64,000 nucleotides of DNA from the NCBI RefSeq assembly GCF_900111105.1, contig NZ_FOGC01000004.1, positions 35,564 through 99,563 on the forward strand, read 5' to 3'. Position numbers and translations under genes: made by a program. The stretch is from Rosenbergiella nectarea (GTDB lineage: Bacteria > Pseudomonadota > Gammaproteobacteria > Enterobacterales > Enterobacteriaceae). Positions 8,784-17,465 of the stretch are shown piece by piece; position 1 is the stretch's first letter, and every line of letters starts with the position of its first letter. The notes below the pieces were generated by a model that ran no database searches, was not told where the DNA came from, and was given only the letters and a program-made list of their open reading frames with translations.

Positions 8784-10448
8784 ATGAGTGAGGCTGAAGC
8801 CCGCCCAACCAACTTTATTCGTCAGATCATTGATGAAGATCTGGCGAGTGGTAAACTTAACCAGGTTCATACTCGTTTCCCCCCTGAACCCAATGGTTAC
8901 CTACACATTGGCCATGCGAAGTCTATTTGCTTGAATTTCGGTATCGCTCAAGATTATCAAGGGCAGTGTAATTTACGCTTCGATGATACCAATCCAGTTA
9001 AAGAAGACGTGGAGTTTATCGAGTCAATTCAGCGCGATGTCGAGTGGCTAGGATTTAGTTGGCAGGGCGAACCTCGCTACTCCTCTGACTATTTCGATCG
9101 CCTCTACGGCTATGCGGTAGAACTTATTAACAAGGGCTTGGCCTACGTTGATGAGTTAACCCCTGAACAAATTCGTGAATATCGCGGGTCATTGACCTCG
9201 CCGGGTAAAAATAGTCCTTATCGTGATCGCAGTGTCGAAGAAAACTTAGCTTTATTCGAAAAGATGCGTGCAGGTGGCTTTGCAGAAGGCACCGCTTGTC
9301 TTCGTGCTAAAATCGATATGGCGTCTAACTTTATCGTTATGCGTGATCCCGTTCTGTACCGGATCAAATTTGCAGAACACCACCAAACCGGTAATAAGTG
9401 GTGCATCTACCCGATGTATGACTTTACCCATTGCATTTCCGATGCGATTGAAGGCATCACGCACTCACTTTGTACGCTTGAATTCCAAGATAACCGTCGT
9501 CTTTACGATTGGGTATTGGATAATATCTCTATCGAAGCGCGTCCACGCCAATACGAATTTTCCCGTCTTAACTTGGAATATGCCGTGATGTCTAAGCGTA
9601 AGCTGACGCAACTGGTTTCCGAAAAAGTGGTTGAGGGCTGGGACGATCCTCGTATGTTAACGGTATCGGGCCTTCGTCGTCGTGGTTACACCGCCGCCTC
9701 ATTACGGGAGTTTTGTAAGCGTATCGGTGTGACTAAACAGGATAACATCGTCGAAATGGCCTCTTTGGAATCGTGTATTCGTGACGATTTAAATGAAAAT
9801 GCGCCTCGAGCCATGGCGGTATTAGATCCGGTAAAAATGGTGATTGATAATTTACCTGAGGATTATCAACAGACCTTAACCGTCTCTGAGCACCCAAACC
9901 GAACCGATATGGGGTCACGTGAAGTGACATTCAGCCGTGAAATTTGGATCGATCGCGCAGATTTCCGTGAAGAAGCGAATAAGCATTATAAGCGACTGGT
10001 CCTAGGCAAAGAAGTGCGTCTGCGTAATGCTTATGTGGTGAAGGCTGAACGTATCGAGAAAGATGAACAGGGTGAAATTACCGTGATTCATTGCACCTGC
10101 GACGTAGAGACTTTAGGCAAAGACCCAGCAGACGGACGCAAGGTAAAAGGCGTTATTCATTGGGTTTCCGCAGTGACGGGGCTACCGGCAGAGTTTCGAT
10201 TATATGACCGCTTATTCAGCGTGCCGAATCCTGCTGCGGAAGACGATTTTCTCACGGCGATCAATCCGGAATCATTGACGATTCGTCAGGGTTTTGTGGA
10301 ACAAAGCTTAGCGACCGCACAAGCGAGTAAGCCTTATCAGTTCGAGCGTGAAGGCTATTTCTGCGCCGACAGTAAATATTCGAGTGCTGACAATCTAGTC
10401 TTTAACCGTACGGTTGGATTACGCGACACTTGGCAGAAAACTGTCTAA
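8784..10448 (+). CDS. glnS: Glutaminyl-tRNA synthetase
   Basis: Class I aminoacyl-tRNA synthetase that charges tRNA-Gln in the cytoplasm. The HIGH motif lies in [12 protein letters not shown] (33-44) and the KMSKS equivalent is VMSKRKL near residue 270. The Rossmann catalytic domain is followed by two anticodon-binding beta-barrels. Its 554 aa matches E. coli GlnS. It stands alone between nagE and the unrecognised gene at 10.7 kb, as in E. coli, where chiP follows. A long hairpin without a T-run follows the stop codon. Confidence 0.98.
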   Translation: MSEAEARPTNFIRQIIDEDLASGKLNQVHTRFPPEPNGYLHIGHAKSICLNFGIAQDYQGQCNLRFDDTNPVKEDVEFIESIQRDVEWLGFSWQGEPRYSSDYFDRLYGYAVELINKGLAYVDELTPEQIREYRGSLTSPGKNSPYRDRSVEENLALFEKMRAGGFAEGTACLRAKIDMASNFIVMRDPVLYRIKFAEHHQTGNKWCIYPMYDFTHCISDAIEGITHSLCTLEFQDNRRLYDWVLDNISIEARPRQYEFSRLNLEYAVMSKRKLTQLVSEKVVEGWDDPRMLTVSGLRRRGYTAASLREFCKRIGVTKQDNIVEMASLESCIRDDLNENAPRAMAVLDPVKMVIDNLPEDYQQTLTVSEHPNRTDMGSREVTFSREIWIDRADFREEANKHYKRLVLGKEVRLRNAYVVKAERIEKDEQGEITVIHCTCDVETLGKDPADGRKVKGVIHWVSAVTGLPAEFRLYDRLFSVPNPAAEDDFLTAINPESLTIRQGFVEQSLATAQASKPYQFEREGYFCADSKYSSADNLVFNRTVGLRDTWQKTV

Positions 10449-10457
10449 TTCTACTGC

Positions 10458-10489
10458 GCAGTAAGACTCTCGTCCGAGGGTCTTGCTGC
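10458..10489 (+). terminator. Long hairpin after glnS
   Basis: A 15-bp stem, allowing two G-T wobbles (GCAGTAAGACTCTCG against CGAGGGTCTTGCTGC), has a 2-nt spacer as apex. No T-run follows, so it may act as an mRNA 3' stabiliser or weak terminator rather than an intrinsic terminator. Confidence 0.5.
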
Positions 10490-10616
10490 AACATCCTGCC
10501 TTATCACTTCCTATTATCTCAAGTTATCTTCGTTCTCTATTTATCTTTTTTTCGCTTTTTAATCTTATCTTAATCATCCGAGAGTAAAAGAGGGTGTTGA
10601 GCTATGGTTTAAGCGT

Positions 10617-10636
10617 TCATTGCTACAAAGCAATGA
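10617..10636. promoter_or_regulatory. Inverted repeat before the 315-aa gene
   Basis: TCATTGCT-ACAA-AGCAATGA is a perfect 8-bp inverted repeat about 48 bp upstream of the start codon. It may be an operator or a leader hairpin. No family consensus was recognised. Confidence 0.35.
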
Positions 10637-10683
10637 GCAGAAATGATTGCACGCCAACGCGCGTTCAGTGGGACGAATGAATA

Positions 10684-11631
10684 ATGATAAATACTGTATT
10701 AGCTGGATTTGAAAAACTAAGCCGTTATAAAGACTTCTACTTCGGTATGAAGCCTGAGACCCTGCAGTTTTATCAATTGGGTGAAGGATATTTACCCCTA
10801 TTTTCTCATCTGTATCGCCAGACGGCGAAGGGCCATTATTTACATCGACCCGCCAACGATCCTTTCGTCCATTCGCCTTTACGCTTGAGCGCTCAACGAC
10901 TCAGTAAAAATGCGCAGAGTGGGAAGCAAGCTTTAGTTCAGCAACATTTGTCTGATGTCTTAGTGGCCATAGGGCAACAGATTATGTTAGCGACTGCCAC
11001 CATCGCCACGAGCGAACAAGGCCTCTATTTGGCCGCGACTCTTTACAATAAGACGGAGAGTTTCGATAGATACCGCACTTTTGTCGACGGCGATCTTTCA
11101 TTATCTGCTGGACTTGATACTTGGTTCGAAGAAGCGACTTCCCTGGCAACCTTACTGACGGCGTGTGAAGAAAAAGTGGCGAGTCGAGGCTCATTAAGAC
11201 AACAGTTTAGTGAGTATCAACGTTATCGGTTAGCGATGAACCGGCTGTACGTGATGGTTAATCAAGGTTTTTTCCTTCTTAATAAAGCGGCTGTCGACAT
11301 CACGCCTTTCCTGACGACTCTTCATCAAAGCCATCTTAGTGAGCGTTGGATGATGACTCAACAGCAGAAACTGACTTACTTCGCAGAGCAACAGCGAGAT
11401 ATCCGACAGGTCATCTTCGTGGAGGCGAATGAAAGCGGGGAGCTTTGTTATGATTTGGAGAATGGTCAACTTGTCGATTCTCCCAATGCGTTCAAACCTG
11501 AGATCAGTCAAGCAGTGCAAGTTTTTGCCCAACAGCTCCGTTCGAATGCGTCGCCTTACCCTTTACGTGAAAGTGTCAGAAAGAGGGTACGGCTTAAAGG
11601 GATTAGCGAACCAATGGCAGCAGTAAAATAA
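10684..11631 (+). CDS. Unrecognised 315-aa protein
   Basis: I do not recognise this protein. It has no signal peptide, no convincing membrane segment, and looks soluble and mainly helical. The middle (about 60-210) is rich in Leu, Ala and Gln. The C-terminus is basic (SVRKRVRLKG). There are only two Cys residues and no evident catalytic motif. Coding use resembles its neighbours, and the gene is bounded by a hairpin upstream and the strong terminator it shares with fur downstream, so it is probably real and a single-gene unit. In E. coli this place holds the chitoporin genes chiPQ; no similarity to those is visible. The ATG start has only a weak Shine-Dalgarno (GGGACGA). Confidence 0.75.
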   Translation: MINTVLAGFEKLSRYKDFYFGMKPETLQFYQLGEGYLPLFSHLYRQTAKGHYLHRPANDPFVHSPLRLSAQRLSKNAQSGKQALVQQHLSDVLVAIGQQIMLATATIATSEQGLYLAATLYNKTESFDRYRTFVDGDLSLSAGLDTWFEEATSLATLLTACEEKVASRGSLRQQFSEYQRYRLAMNRLYVMVNQGFFLLNKAAVDITPFLTTLHQSHLSERWMMTQQQKLTYFAEQQRDIRQVIFVEANESGELCYDLENGQLVDSPNAFKPEISQAVQVFAQQLRSNASPYPLRESVRKRVRLKGISEPMAAVK

Positions 11632-11642
11632 GTGACAGGCAT

Positions 11643-11673
11643 AAAAAACCCCACGCTAGCGTGGGGTTTTTTT
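11643..11673. terminator. Bidirectional terminator (315-aa gene / fur)
   Basis: CCCCACGC-TA-GCGTGGGG is flanked by AAAAAA and TTTTTTT, so it works in both directions between two convergent genes. Confidence 0.93.
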
Positions 11674-11684
11674 AACTCGTTAAC

Positions 11685-12131
11685 TTAACGCTCTTCGTGT
11701 AGCGTGTCGTCTTTACGACAATCGCCATCGGTACAGTGACCGTAAAGATATAAGCTATGGTTAGTCAATTTAATCCCAAAGCGTTTTGCGATATCGCGTT
11801 GACGAGTCTCAATAAATTCGTCTGAAAACTCAATGACACGACCACAGTCTAAGCAAATCAGATGGTCATGATGCTGCTGCTGGGTCAATTCGAAAACTGA
11901 TTTTCCACCTTCGAAATTATGGCGGGTAACGATGCCGGCATCGTCAAATTGGTTAAGTACGCGATAAACGGTCGCTAAACCAATTTCTTCACCCATATCA
12001 ATAAGCCGCTTATACAAATCTTCCGCACTGACGTGGTGACATTCTGGTTCTTGAAGCACTTCCAAAATTTTCAATCTTGGCAGCGTGACCTTCAGACCAG
12101 CTTTTTTCAGTGCAGAGTTGTTATCAGTCAT
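11685..12131 (-). CDS. fur: Ferric uptake regulator
   Basis: Global iron-responsive repressor that binds Fur boxes when loaded with Fe2+. The N-terminal winged helix is about residues 1-82. The metal-binding region has HHDH (87-90), and the structural zinc cysteines C93, C96, C133 and C138 are all kept. Its 148 aa equals E. coli Fur. It lies 100 nt downstream of fldA, as in E. coli, where both are superoxide-responsive. Its ATG overlaps the stop of a short upstream ORF (ATGA), suggesting translational coupling. Confidence 0.98.
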   Translation of the reverse strand: MTDNNSALKKAGLKVTLPRLKILEVLQEPECHHVSAEDLYKRLIDMGEEIGLATVYRVLNQFDDAGIVTRHNFEGGKSVFELTQQQHHDHLICLDCGRVIEFSDEFIETRQRDIAKRFGIKLTNHSLYLYGHCTDGDCRKDDTLHEER

Positions 12132-12166
12132 GCAATATTGTCCTGTTGCTTTATTAAAAGGGACAT
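12128..12166 (-). CDS. Short leader ORF coupled to fur (uof-like)
   Basis: A 12-codon frame starts with ATG, has a strong AGAGGGG Shine-Dalgarno 7 nt upstream, and ends in a TGA that overlaps the fur ATG (ATGA). In E. coli, uof is a 28-codon ORF upstream of fur whose translation is coupled to fur and is the target of the small RNA RyhB. No in-frame ATG, GTG or TTG was found in the codons checked upstream, so the ORF here is shorter. The coupling is visible in the sequence; the regulatory role is inference. Confidence 0.6.
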   Translation of the reverse strand: MSLLIKQQDNIA

Positions 12167-12229
12167 TGGGCAGCCCCTCTTATATTTAAATTCGCCTATT
12201 ACAGTAACACAATTGGTTTGAAAACCCCA

Positions 12230-12760
12230 TCAAGCATTAAGGATTTCTTTTAGCTGCATCTCATCGGAAATCTGCTGCACCCAGCTTGTTACACGGTCAT
12301 TGGTGAGTTCGGGTTGACGGTCTTCATCGATTGCCAAGCCTAAGAAGTGTTTATCATCCGCAAGTCCTTTGGACTCTTCGAAATGGTAACCCTCTGTTGG
12401 CCAGTGCCCAACAATGACCGCACCTTTAGGCTCGATAATATCGCGGATAGTGCCTAAGGCATCACAAAAGTATTCTGAATAATCTTCTTGATCACCACAG
12501 CCGAAAAGCGCGACTAATTTACCAGCGAAATCAATCTCTTCGAGTGTTGGGAAAAAGTCATCCCAATCGCATTGCGCTTCACCGTAATACCAAGTAGGGA
12601 TACCGAGTAGCAGGATATCATAAGCTTCTATGTCCTCTTTGGCACATTTTGCAATATCGTGAACGTCAGCAACCTCTTTTCCAAGCTGCTTCTGGATCAT
12701 TTTTGAGATATTTTCAGTATTGCCGGTATCACTACCGAAAAAGATGCCTACGATTGCCAT
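12230..12760 (-). CDS. fldA: Flavodoxin 1
   Basis: Small FMN electron carrier that serves, among others, biotin synthase, methionine synthase reactivation and IspG/IspH. The FMN phosphate loop is GSDTGNT (9-15). The FMN-stacking aromatic segments PTWYYGE and CGDQEDYSEYF are both present. Its 176 aa equals E. coli FldA. It is upstream of fur and probably partly co-transcribed with it, since no terminator separates them. Confidence 0.97.
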   Translation of the reverse strand: MAIVGIFFGSDTGNTENISKMIQKQLGKEVADVHDIAKCAKEDIEAYDILLLGIPTWYYGEAQCDWDDFFPTLEEIDFAGKLVALFGCGDQEDYSEYFCDALGTIRDIIEPKGAVIVGHWPTEGYHFEESKGLADDKHFLGLAIDEDRQPELTNDRVTSWVQQISDEMQLKEILNA

Positions 12761-12880
12761 GGGGAGCTTTACCTCTTGAATCTATGTTCTAAATAGGGTG
12801 AATAATGATTGCGACGATGATAACAGACCTGAAAATCTTGCGGAACTTGTAAAGTCTACAGATTTATCCGTGAGTGCGAA

Positions 12881-13162
12881 TTACCCACGGCTCAGTGCGA
12901 GTTGTGAAGCGATCATCGTCTCAATTAATTCACTTCGGCTCATATTGTGTTGGTCTGCCAGCATATTCAGTGCTTCGACTATTTCACTGGGCATTTTCAG
13001 TTCAACACGCTGTAAGCCCTTGTCTTTATCTCGTCTTAACTGATTACGCTTATTAATACGTAACTGCTCATCGCGTGTCAAAGGACTTGTTTTGGGGCGG
13101 CCAGGTCGGCGCTCTTCTGCAAACAAGTCTAGGGTTGTTCGATCAGTGTGTTCTTTTGCCAT
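12881..13162 (-). CDS. ybfE: YbfE family protein (LexA-regulated in E. coli)
   Basis: A 93-aa basic protein whose C-terminal half looks like a ribbon-helix-helix (VELKMPSEIVEALNMLAD then MSRSELIETMI), consistent with CopB/YbfE-type DNA-binding proteins. The N-terminus (RTTLDLFAEERRPGRPKT) is shared with E. coli YbfE. That gene is in the SOS regulon in E. coli, but no CTGT-N8-ACAG box was found upstream here. Exact function is unknown. It sits between ybfF and fldA as in E. coli. Confidence 0.88.
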   Translation of the reverse strand: MAKEHTDRTTLDLFAEERRPGRPKTSPLTRDEQLRINKRNQLRRDKDKGLQRVELKMPSEIVEALNMLADQHNMSRSELIETMIASQLALSRG

Positions 13163-13309
13163 GATGAGAAAATGAGTACCTGCAGAACGTCTTAGGATTA
13201 AGCCTTTGCTGCATCATGAAATAGGTCGTTGATGCCTGCTAAAAATGAGCGCGCAATAATACTCTACCGCACCGCACAGCGCCATCGAAAATCGAAGCTG
13301 AAGGGTTTT

Positions 13310-14080
13310 TTATCCTGTAACGGATAAAAAACGTTGCACGGCCCGTTGTACTGCTTGGGGTTTTTCGGCATGAACCCAGTGTCCCGCTCCAGCGATAACG
13401 TAGGCTTTCGCTTGTGGAAATTGCGCAATCAGTGGCGCCTGATAGCGCTCATCAAGATAGGCTGAGTTTTTACCACGAATAAAAAGAACGGGGCCATTCC
13501 ACGCGGGAAGTGTTTCCCAGCCAGAAATCGTGGCGTAATTGTTCCAAAGTGTCGGAATAGCAAAGCGCCACTCACCGTGGTGAAATGATTTTAAAAGAAA
13601 CTGAATAACGTCTGGTTCATCAAGGGTACGTTCCATGATGCTTTTTGCTTCGGAGCGTTCCGTCACTCCGGCTTGAGTGACAGCGTTCATCGCAGCAAAC
13701 ATACTGTCATGGCGACGGGTCGTGTAATTCACGGGAGCAATATCAATGATCACGAGTTGCTTAATGCGAGCGGGGGAGAGTGCCGTCATTGCCATGGCAA
13801 TTTTACCGCCCATAGAATGCCCAATAACAATAACGTCTGTAAGCTGATGCGAGTCAAGGGTATCAAACATATCTTGCGCCATTGACGCATAATCCATGTG
13901 CTCGCTACGCGGCGATAATCCGTGGTTGCGGACATCGACTTGCAGCACGGTATGGGTGTGACGAAGATCACGCGCAAGGATCCCGAGATTATCTAAACTT
14001 CCAAATAAGCCATGGATAAGAAGTATTGCAGGGTGATGGGCGGCAAATTGTGCAGAATGCAGGCGGTTATTTAAAATCAT
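13310..14080 (-). CDS. ybfF: Alpha/beta-hydrolase esterase YbfF
   Basis: Carboxylesterase-type hydrolase of the alpha/beta fold; E. coli YbfF acts on short acyl esters and acyl-CoA thioesters in vitro. HGLFGSLDN (about 23-31) forms the oxyanion region, the nucleophile Ser is in GHSMGG (about 92), and the catalytic His is in GAGHWVHAEKP near the C-terminus. At 256 aa it is close to the E. coli protein (254 aa). It is divergent from seqA. The physiological substrate is not known. Confidence 0.92.
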   Translation of the reverse strand: MILNNRLHSAQFAAHHPAILLIHGLFGSLDNLGILARDLRHTHTVLQVDVRNHGLSPRSEHMDYASMAQDMFDTLDSHQLTDVIVIGHSMGGKIAMAMTALSPARIKQLVIIDIAPVNYTTRRHDSMFAAMNAVTQAGVTERSEAKSIMERTLDEPDVIQFLLKSFHHGEWRFAIPTLWNNYATISGWETLPAWNGPVLFIRGKNSAYLDERYQAPLIAQFPQAKAYVIAGAGHWVHAEKPQAVQRAVQRFLSVTG

Positions 14081-14197
14081 CGTTAAAGATCTTACTGTTA
14101 ATAGGGAAAGTTAAGGTATCATGAAATTAACCTTGACGCTTATTTAGCGAAAGCTTAAGGCATTATCTGAGTTTTGGCGAAGAACAGTTAAAATCTG

Positions 14198-14225
14198 TTG
14201 GTCAACGCCACTTTGAATTTATAAT
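14198..14225 (+). promoter_or_regulatory. Candidate promoter of seqA-pgm
   Basis: TTGGTC and TATAAT are separated by 16 bp, with the -10 ending 75 bp upstream of the seqA start. The -10 is perfect and the -35 matches four of six. Confidence 0.5.
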
Positions 14226-14300
14226 CACACCAACTTAATGCTTATGAATGGCTTATCTCATTCAAACGTCTTAAGTCTCAAAATTTTTGCACGGACTACA

Positions 14301-14843
14301 ATGAAAACGATTGAAATAGATGACGACCTTTATCGCTTTATCGCCAGCCATACACAGCATATTGGCGAAAGTGCGTCTGAGATTTTACGCAGAATGTTAA
14401 AAGTCACTGACCAAGCGTTGCAGGAAGCAGACTGCGCAGCCGTTGCACCTGAGGCATTACCTAAGGCTAAAGCGTCAATTGATAAGAAGCCTGCCGATCG
14501 TGTTCGTGCCGTGCGAGAGTTATTGCTCTCCGATGAGTACGCCGAGCAAAAGCGTGCCGTTAATCGGTTCATGTTAATCCTGTCAACCCTCTATCAGCTG
14601 GACGCCGAAGCGTTTGCCCAAGCGACCCAATCCATGCAAGGGCGGACTCGTCTCTATTTTGCAGGCGATGAGTTAACGTTATTACAAAGTGGTAACCACA
14701 CCAAGCCTAAGCACATTTCGGGCACACCTTATTGGGTTATCACCAATACCAATACTGGACGTAAGTGCAGTATGGTTGAACATATTATGCAAACAATGAA
14801 GTTACCGCAGGAACTGACAGAGAAGGTTTGCGGAACGCTCTAA
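14301..14843 (+). CDS. seqA: Negative modulator of replication initiation SeqA
   Basis: Binds hemimethylated GATC sites to hold back re-initiation at oriC and to organise new DNA. The start is placed at [11 protein letters not shown], the conserved SeqA N-terminus; an in-frame upstream ATG would add 21 residues that do not belong to the family. This gives 180 aa (E. coli 181). The N-terminal oligomerisation domain is about 1-45, followed by an acidic/Ala-rich linker, and the C-terminal DNA-binding domain is about 75-180 ([16 protein letters not shown]). It lies 28 nt before pgm, probably in one operon. Its presence implies Dam methylation in this organism. Confidence 0.96.
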   Translation: MKTIEIDDDLYRFIASHTQHIGESASEILRRMLKVTDQALQEADCAAVAPEALPKAKASIDKKPADRVRAVRELLLSDEYAEQKRAVNRFMLILSTLYQLDAEAFAQATQSMQGRTRLYFAGDELTLLQSGNHTKPKHISGTPYWVITNTNTGRKCSMVEHIMQTMKLPQELTEKVCGTL

Positions 14844-14871
14844 TATTATAACTTGTACCGGAGAAGGACTC

Positions 14872-16512
14872 ATGGCAACTCACCCTAGAGCAGGGCAACC
14901 CGCTGGGCAAAACGATCTGATTAACGTGGCGCAGTTGACGGCACAGTATTATGTATTGACGCCAGATTTAGCTAGCACGGAACACGCGGTAAAGTTTGGC
15001 ACCTCTGGGCATCGCGGCAGCGCGGCACGTCAGAGCTTCAACGAAGCTCATATCTTAGCCATTGCCCAAGCTATTGCTGAAGAGCGTCAAAAGCAAGGGA
15101 TCACCGGTCCTTGCTACGTGGGTAAAGATACTCACGCGTTATCAGAACCAGCCATGATTTCGGTACTCGAAGTCCTTCTCGCAAATGGTGTTGAAGTGAT
15201 TATCCAAAGTGATAACGGCTATACACCAACTCCTGCTATCTCTAATGCTATCTTAGAACACAATAAGAAATCCGGTCCTCAGGCTGATGGGATTGTAATT
15301 ACTCCCTCACATAACCCGCCGGAAGATGGTGGCATTAAATATAATCCGCCTAACGGTGGACCTGCTGATACCAATATCACTAAAGTGGTCGAAGACCGTG
15401 CGAACGCCTTAATCCAACAAGGCTTAGAAGGGGTTAAGCGTCTTTCAATTACAGAAGTTAACGCCTGCCCATTGCTGAAGCAGATTGACCTTATCCAACC
15501 TTATGTGGAAGGTCTCGCAGACGTTATCGATTTTGCGGCAATCAAGAAAGCCGGCCTACATCTGGGCGTCGATCCGCTTGGCGGCAGCGGTATTGAGTAC
15601 TGGAAGCGTATCGCCGAGCACTATCAGTTAGATATTACACTGGTTAATGATCATGTCGATCAAACCTTCCGCTTTATGCACCTTGATAAAGATGGCGCTG
15701 TGCGTATGGACTGCTCTTCAGAATGCGCGATGGCGGGATTATTAGCTTACCGCGAGCAATTTGATCTGGCGTTTGGTAACGACCCAGATTATGACCGTCA
15801 CGGCATTGTCACGCCTGCGGGACTGATGAACCCTAACCATTATCTCGCTGTTGCGATTAACTATCTGTTCCAACATCGTCCACAATGGGGACAAGACGTC
15901 GCAGTGGGTAAAACATTAGTTTCCAGCGCGATGATTGATCGGGTAGTGAAGAGTATTGGGCGTAAACTGATTGAAGTGCCCGTCGGCTTTAAGTGGTTTG
16001 TAGACGGTCTTTATGAGGGCACGCTCGGTTTTGGCGGTGAAGAGAGCGCGGGTGCCTCATTCTTACGTTTCGATGGAACGGCTTGGTCTACGGATAAAGA
16101 TGGCATCATCATGTGTCTGCTAGCGGCGGAAATTACCGCCGTAACGGGGAAAAATCCACAGCAACATTACGATGAACTGGCCGAAAAATTTGGTTCTCCA
16201 AGCTATAACCGCCTTCAAGCCGCAGCAAGTTCTGCACAGAAGAGTGCGTTATCTAAGCTTTCACCGGAAATGGTTAGCGCGGATACCTTAGCAGGGGATC
16301 CGATCATTGCTCGCCTTACCCGTGCCCCGGGTAATGATGCCGCGATCGGTGGTTTGAAAGTGATGACAGAGAACGGTTGGTTCGCGGCCCGTCCTTCTGG
16401 GACAGAAGACGCCTACAAGATCTATTGTGAAAGTTTCCTCGGGGCGGAACATCGCCAACGTATCGAAAAAGAAGCCGTAGAGATTGTTAGTGAAGTGCTG
16501 AAAAACGCGTAA
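14872..16512 (+). CDS. pgm: Phosphoglucomutase (alpha-D-glucose specific)
   Basis: Interconverts glucose-1-phosphate and glucose-6-phosphate, linking galactose and glycogen metabolism with glycolysis and UDP-glucose supply. The phosphoserine S146 is in TPSHNP, the magnesium aspartates are D304, D306 and D308 in DPDYDRHG, the sugar-binding loop is GEESAG, and the phosphate-binding loop near the C-terminus is RPSGTED. At 546 aa it equals E. coli Pgm. AAGGACTC-ATG gives a fair Shine-Dalgarno. It is downstream of seqA and ends in a clear terminator. Confidence 0.97.
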   Translation: MATHPRAGQPAGQNDLINVAQLTAQYYVLTPDLASTEHAVKFGTSGHRGSAARQSFNEAHILAIAQAIAEERQKQGITGPCYVGKDTHALSEPAMISVLEVLLANGVEVIIQSDNGYTPTPAISNAILEHNKKSGPQADGIVITPSHNPPEDGGIKYNPPNGGPADTNITKVVEDRANALIQQGLEGVKRLSITEVNACPLLKQIDLIQPYVEGLADVIDFAAIKKAGLHLGVDPLGGSGIEYWKRIAEHYQLDITLVNDHVDQTFRFMHLDKDGAVRMDCSSECAMAGLLAYREQFDLAFGNDPDYDRHGIVTPAGLMNPNHYLAVAINYLFQHRPQWGQDVAVGKTLVSSAMIDRVVKSIGRKLIEVPVGFKWFVDGLYEGTLGFGGEESAGASFLRFDGTAWSTDKDGIIMCLLAAEITAVTGKNPQQHYDELAEKFGSPSYNRLQAAASSAQKSALSKLSPEMVSADTLAGDPIIARLTRAPGNDAAIGGLKVMTENGWFAARPSGTEDAYKIYCESFLGAEHRQRIEKEAVEIVSEVLKNA

Positions 16513-16529
16513 TAACTCTGATGTGAATA

Positions 16530-16552
16530 GGCGCCTGAATGGCGCCTTTTTT
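16530..16552 (+). terminator. Intrinsic terminator after pgm
   Basis: GGCGCC-TGAAT-GGCGCC followed by six T, 17 nt past the stop. Confidence 0.88.
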
Positions 16553-16633
16553 ATTTATTGGCTACACTTCATGGATGTTAATTACTGCTGGAGGGTAACC
16601 CTTTAGCCTGTCGATTGAAAAGGATGACAATGA

Positions 16634-17455
16634 ATGAAGCTCATACTTGCCCGATTTTATTGGCCTGCCGAGGCAATAGTCGATCCGCTTAATTTCCCTC
16701 CGGTTTTTCAGAGCGAAGCGGGGCCAGTGAGCGTCTCCATCATTGATATTCCCTTAACGCATAAAAGCATCGACGAACTCCTCACTCCGCCTTTTCATTT
16801 AGAGAAATGGTTCCATGGACAGGGCTTATACCTCGATACGTTGTGTGGCGTCATTATTGACAACTACTACCCGCCGGACCATCCCGACAGCTCTAAAATC
16901 AGAAGGGTCTTTAGTTTACTGGCTGAAGAACTCGATGTAGTGCCAGTAATCAATAAGATTGATTTGGCCGATGCATCACAGTGGGATCATTTTGTGGAAC
17001 AGATGAGTGTTTTGCACGAGTTTAATCAGTTGCTCGGCGAAGCCCTGTCGACTCACAAACTTATTGAATTTCATACACGTTACAAAATGCAATTTTTGGC
17101 GCACTCCCAACCCGCTTATCGGCAGCTTGGTCCCCTCGTGGCAAATATTAAGCACGAACCCTCCTTATATGAGTTTGCGCATCAGTATCGTCAGCGTTTT
17201 ATGCGGTTACTGCGCTACCCTGCGACGGTACAAAATCACACCAACGTGGTGATGCATTTACAAGGCTATTTCCGTAAAAAAGTCGATGATGAGGCTCGTC
17301 AACAACTTACCGCGCTTATCCACCAATATCGATTGGGGGAAGCCTCTTTAGGTGGGGTAAAGGCAACGCTACGCACATTGCAGTCTGCTGCACCGCATAA
17401 GTGGCTGGCCCAGCAACGTTATCTTTACCCTTGGTTTATTGACTACGATTTATAG
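16634..17455 (+). CDS. YbgA-type DUF1722 protein with degenerate DUF523-like N-terminus
   Basis: The C-terminal part (about 137-255; HTRYKMQFLAHS, QYRQRF, HTNVVMHLQGYF, LLxHxY-like TALIHQY) is clearly the DUF1722 domain of E. coli YbgA (169 aa), which also sits just before phrB. The extra first ~130 residues align by pattern with the DUF523 domain found in longer YbgA relatives: LCGVIIDN matches the strand before the SPSCG loop, and VVPVINKIDLADASQWDHFVEQM matches the LPVEEEGRL...ENF segment. The DUF523 iron-sulfur cysteine motifs are gone; C71 is the only Cys in the protein. The domain is therefore probably decayed. Its 3' end is 10 nt from phrB, so both are likely one operon. Function is unknown. 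Confidence 0.8.
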   Translation: MKLILARFYWPAEAIVDPLNFPPVFQSEAGPVSVSIIDIPLTHKSIDELLTPPFHLEKWFHGQGLYLDTLCGVIIDNYYPPDHPDSSKIRRVFSLLAEELDVVPVINKIDLADASQWDHFVEQMSVLHEFNQLLGEALSTHKLIEFHTRYKMQFLAHSQPAYRQLGPLVANIKHEPSLYEFAHQYRQRFMRLLRYPATVQNHTNVVMHLQGYFRKKVDDEARQQLTALIHQYRLGEASLGGVKATLRTLQSAAPHKWLAQQRYLYPWFIDYDL

Positions 17456-17465
17456 GCAGAATGAT

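Noticed and set aside
13163-13309. LexA box for ybfE
   Set aside because: The gene is SOS-regulated in E. coli, but no CTGT-N8-ACAG or close variant is present; the best candidate (CTGC-N8-ATAG) is too weak.
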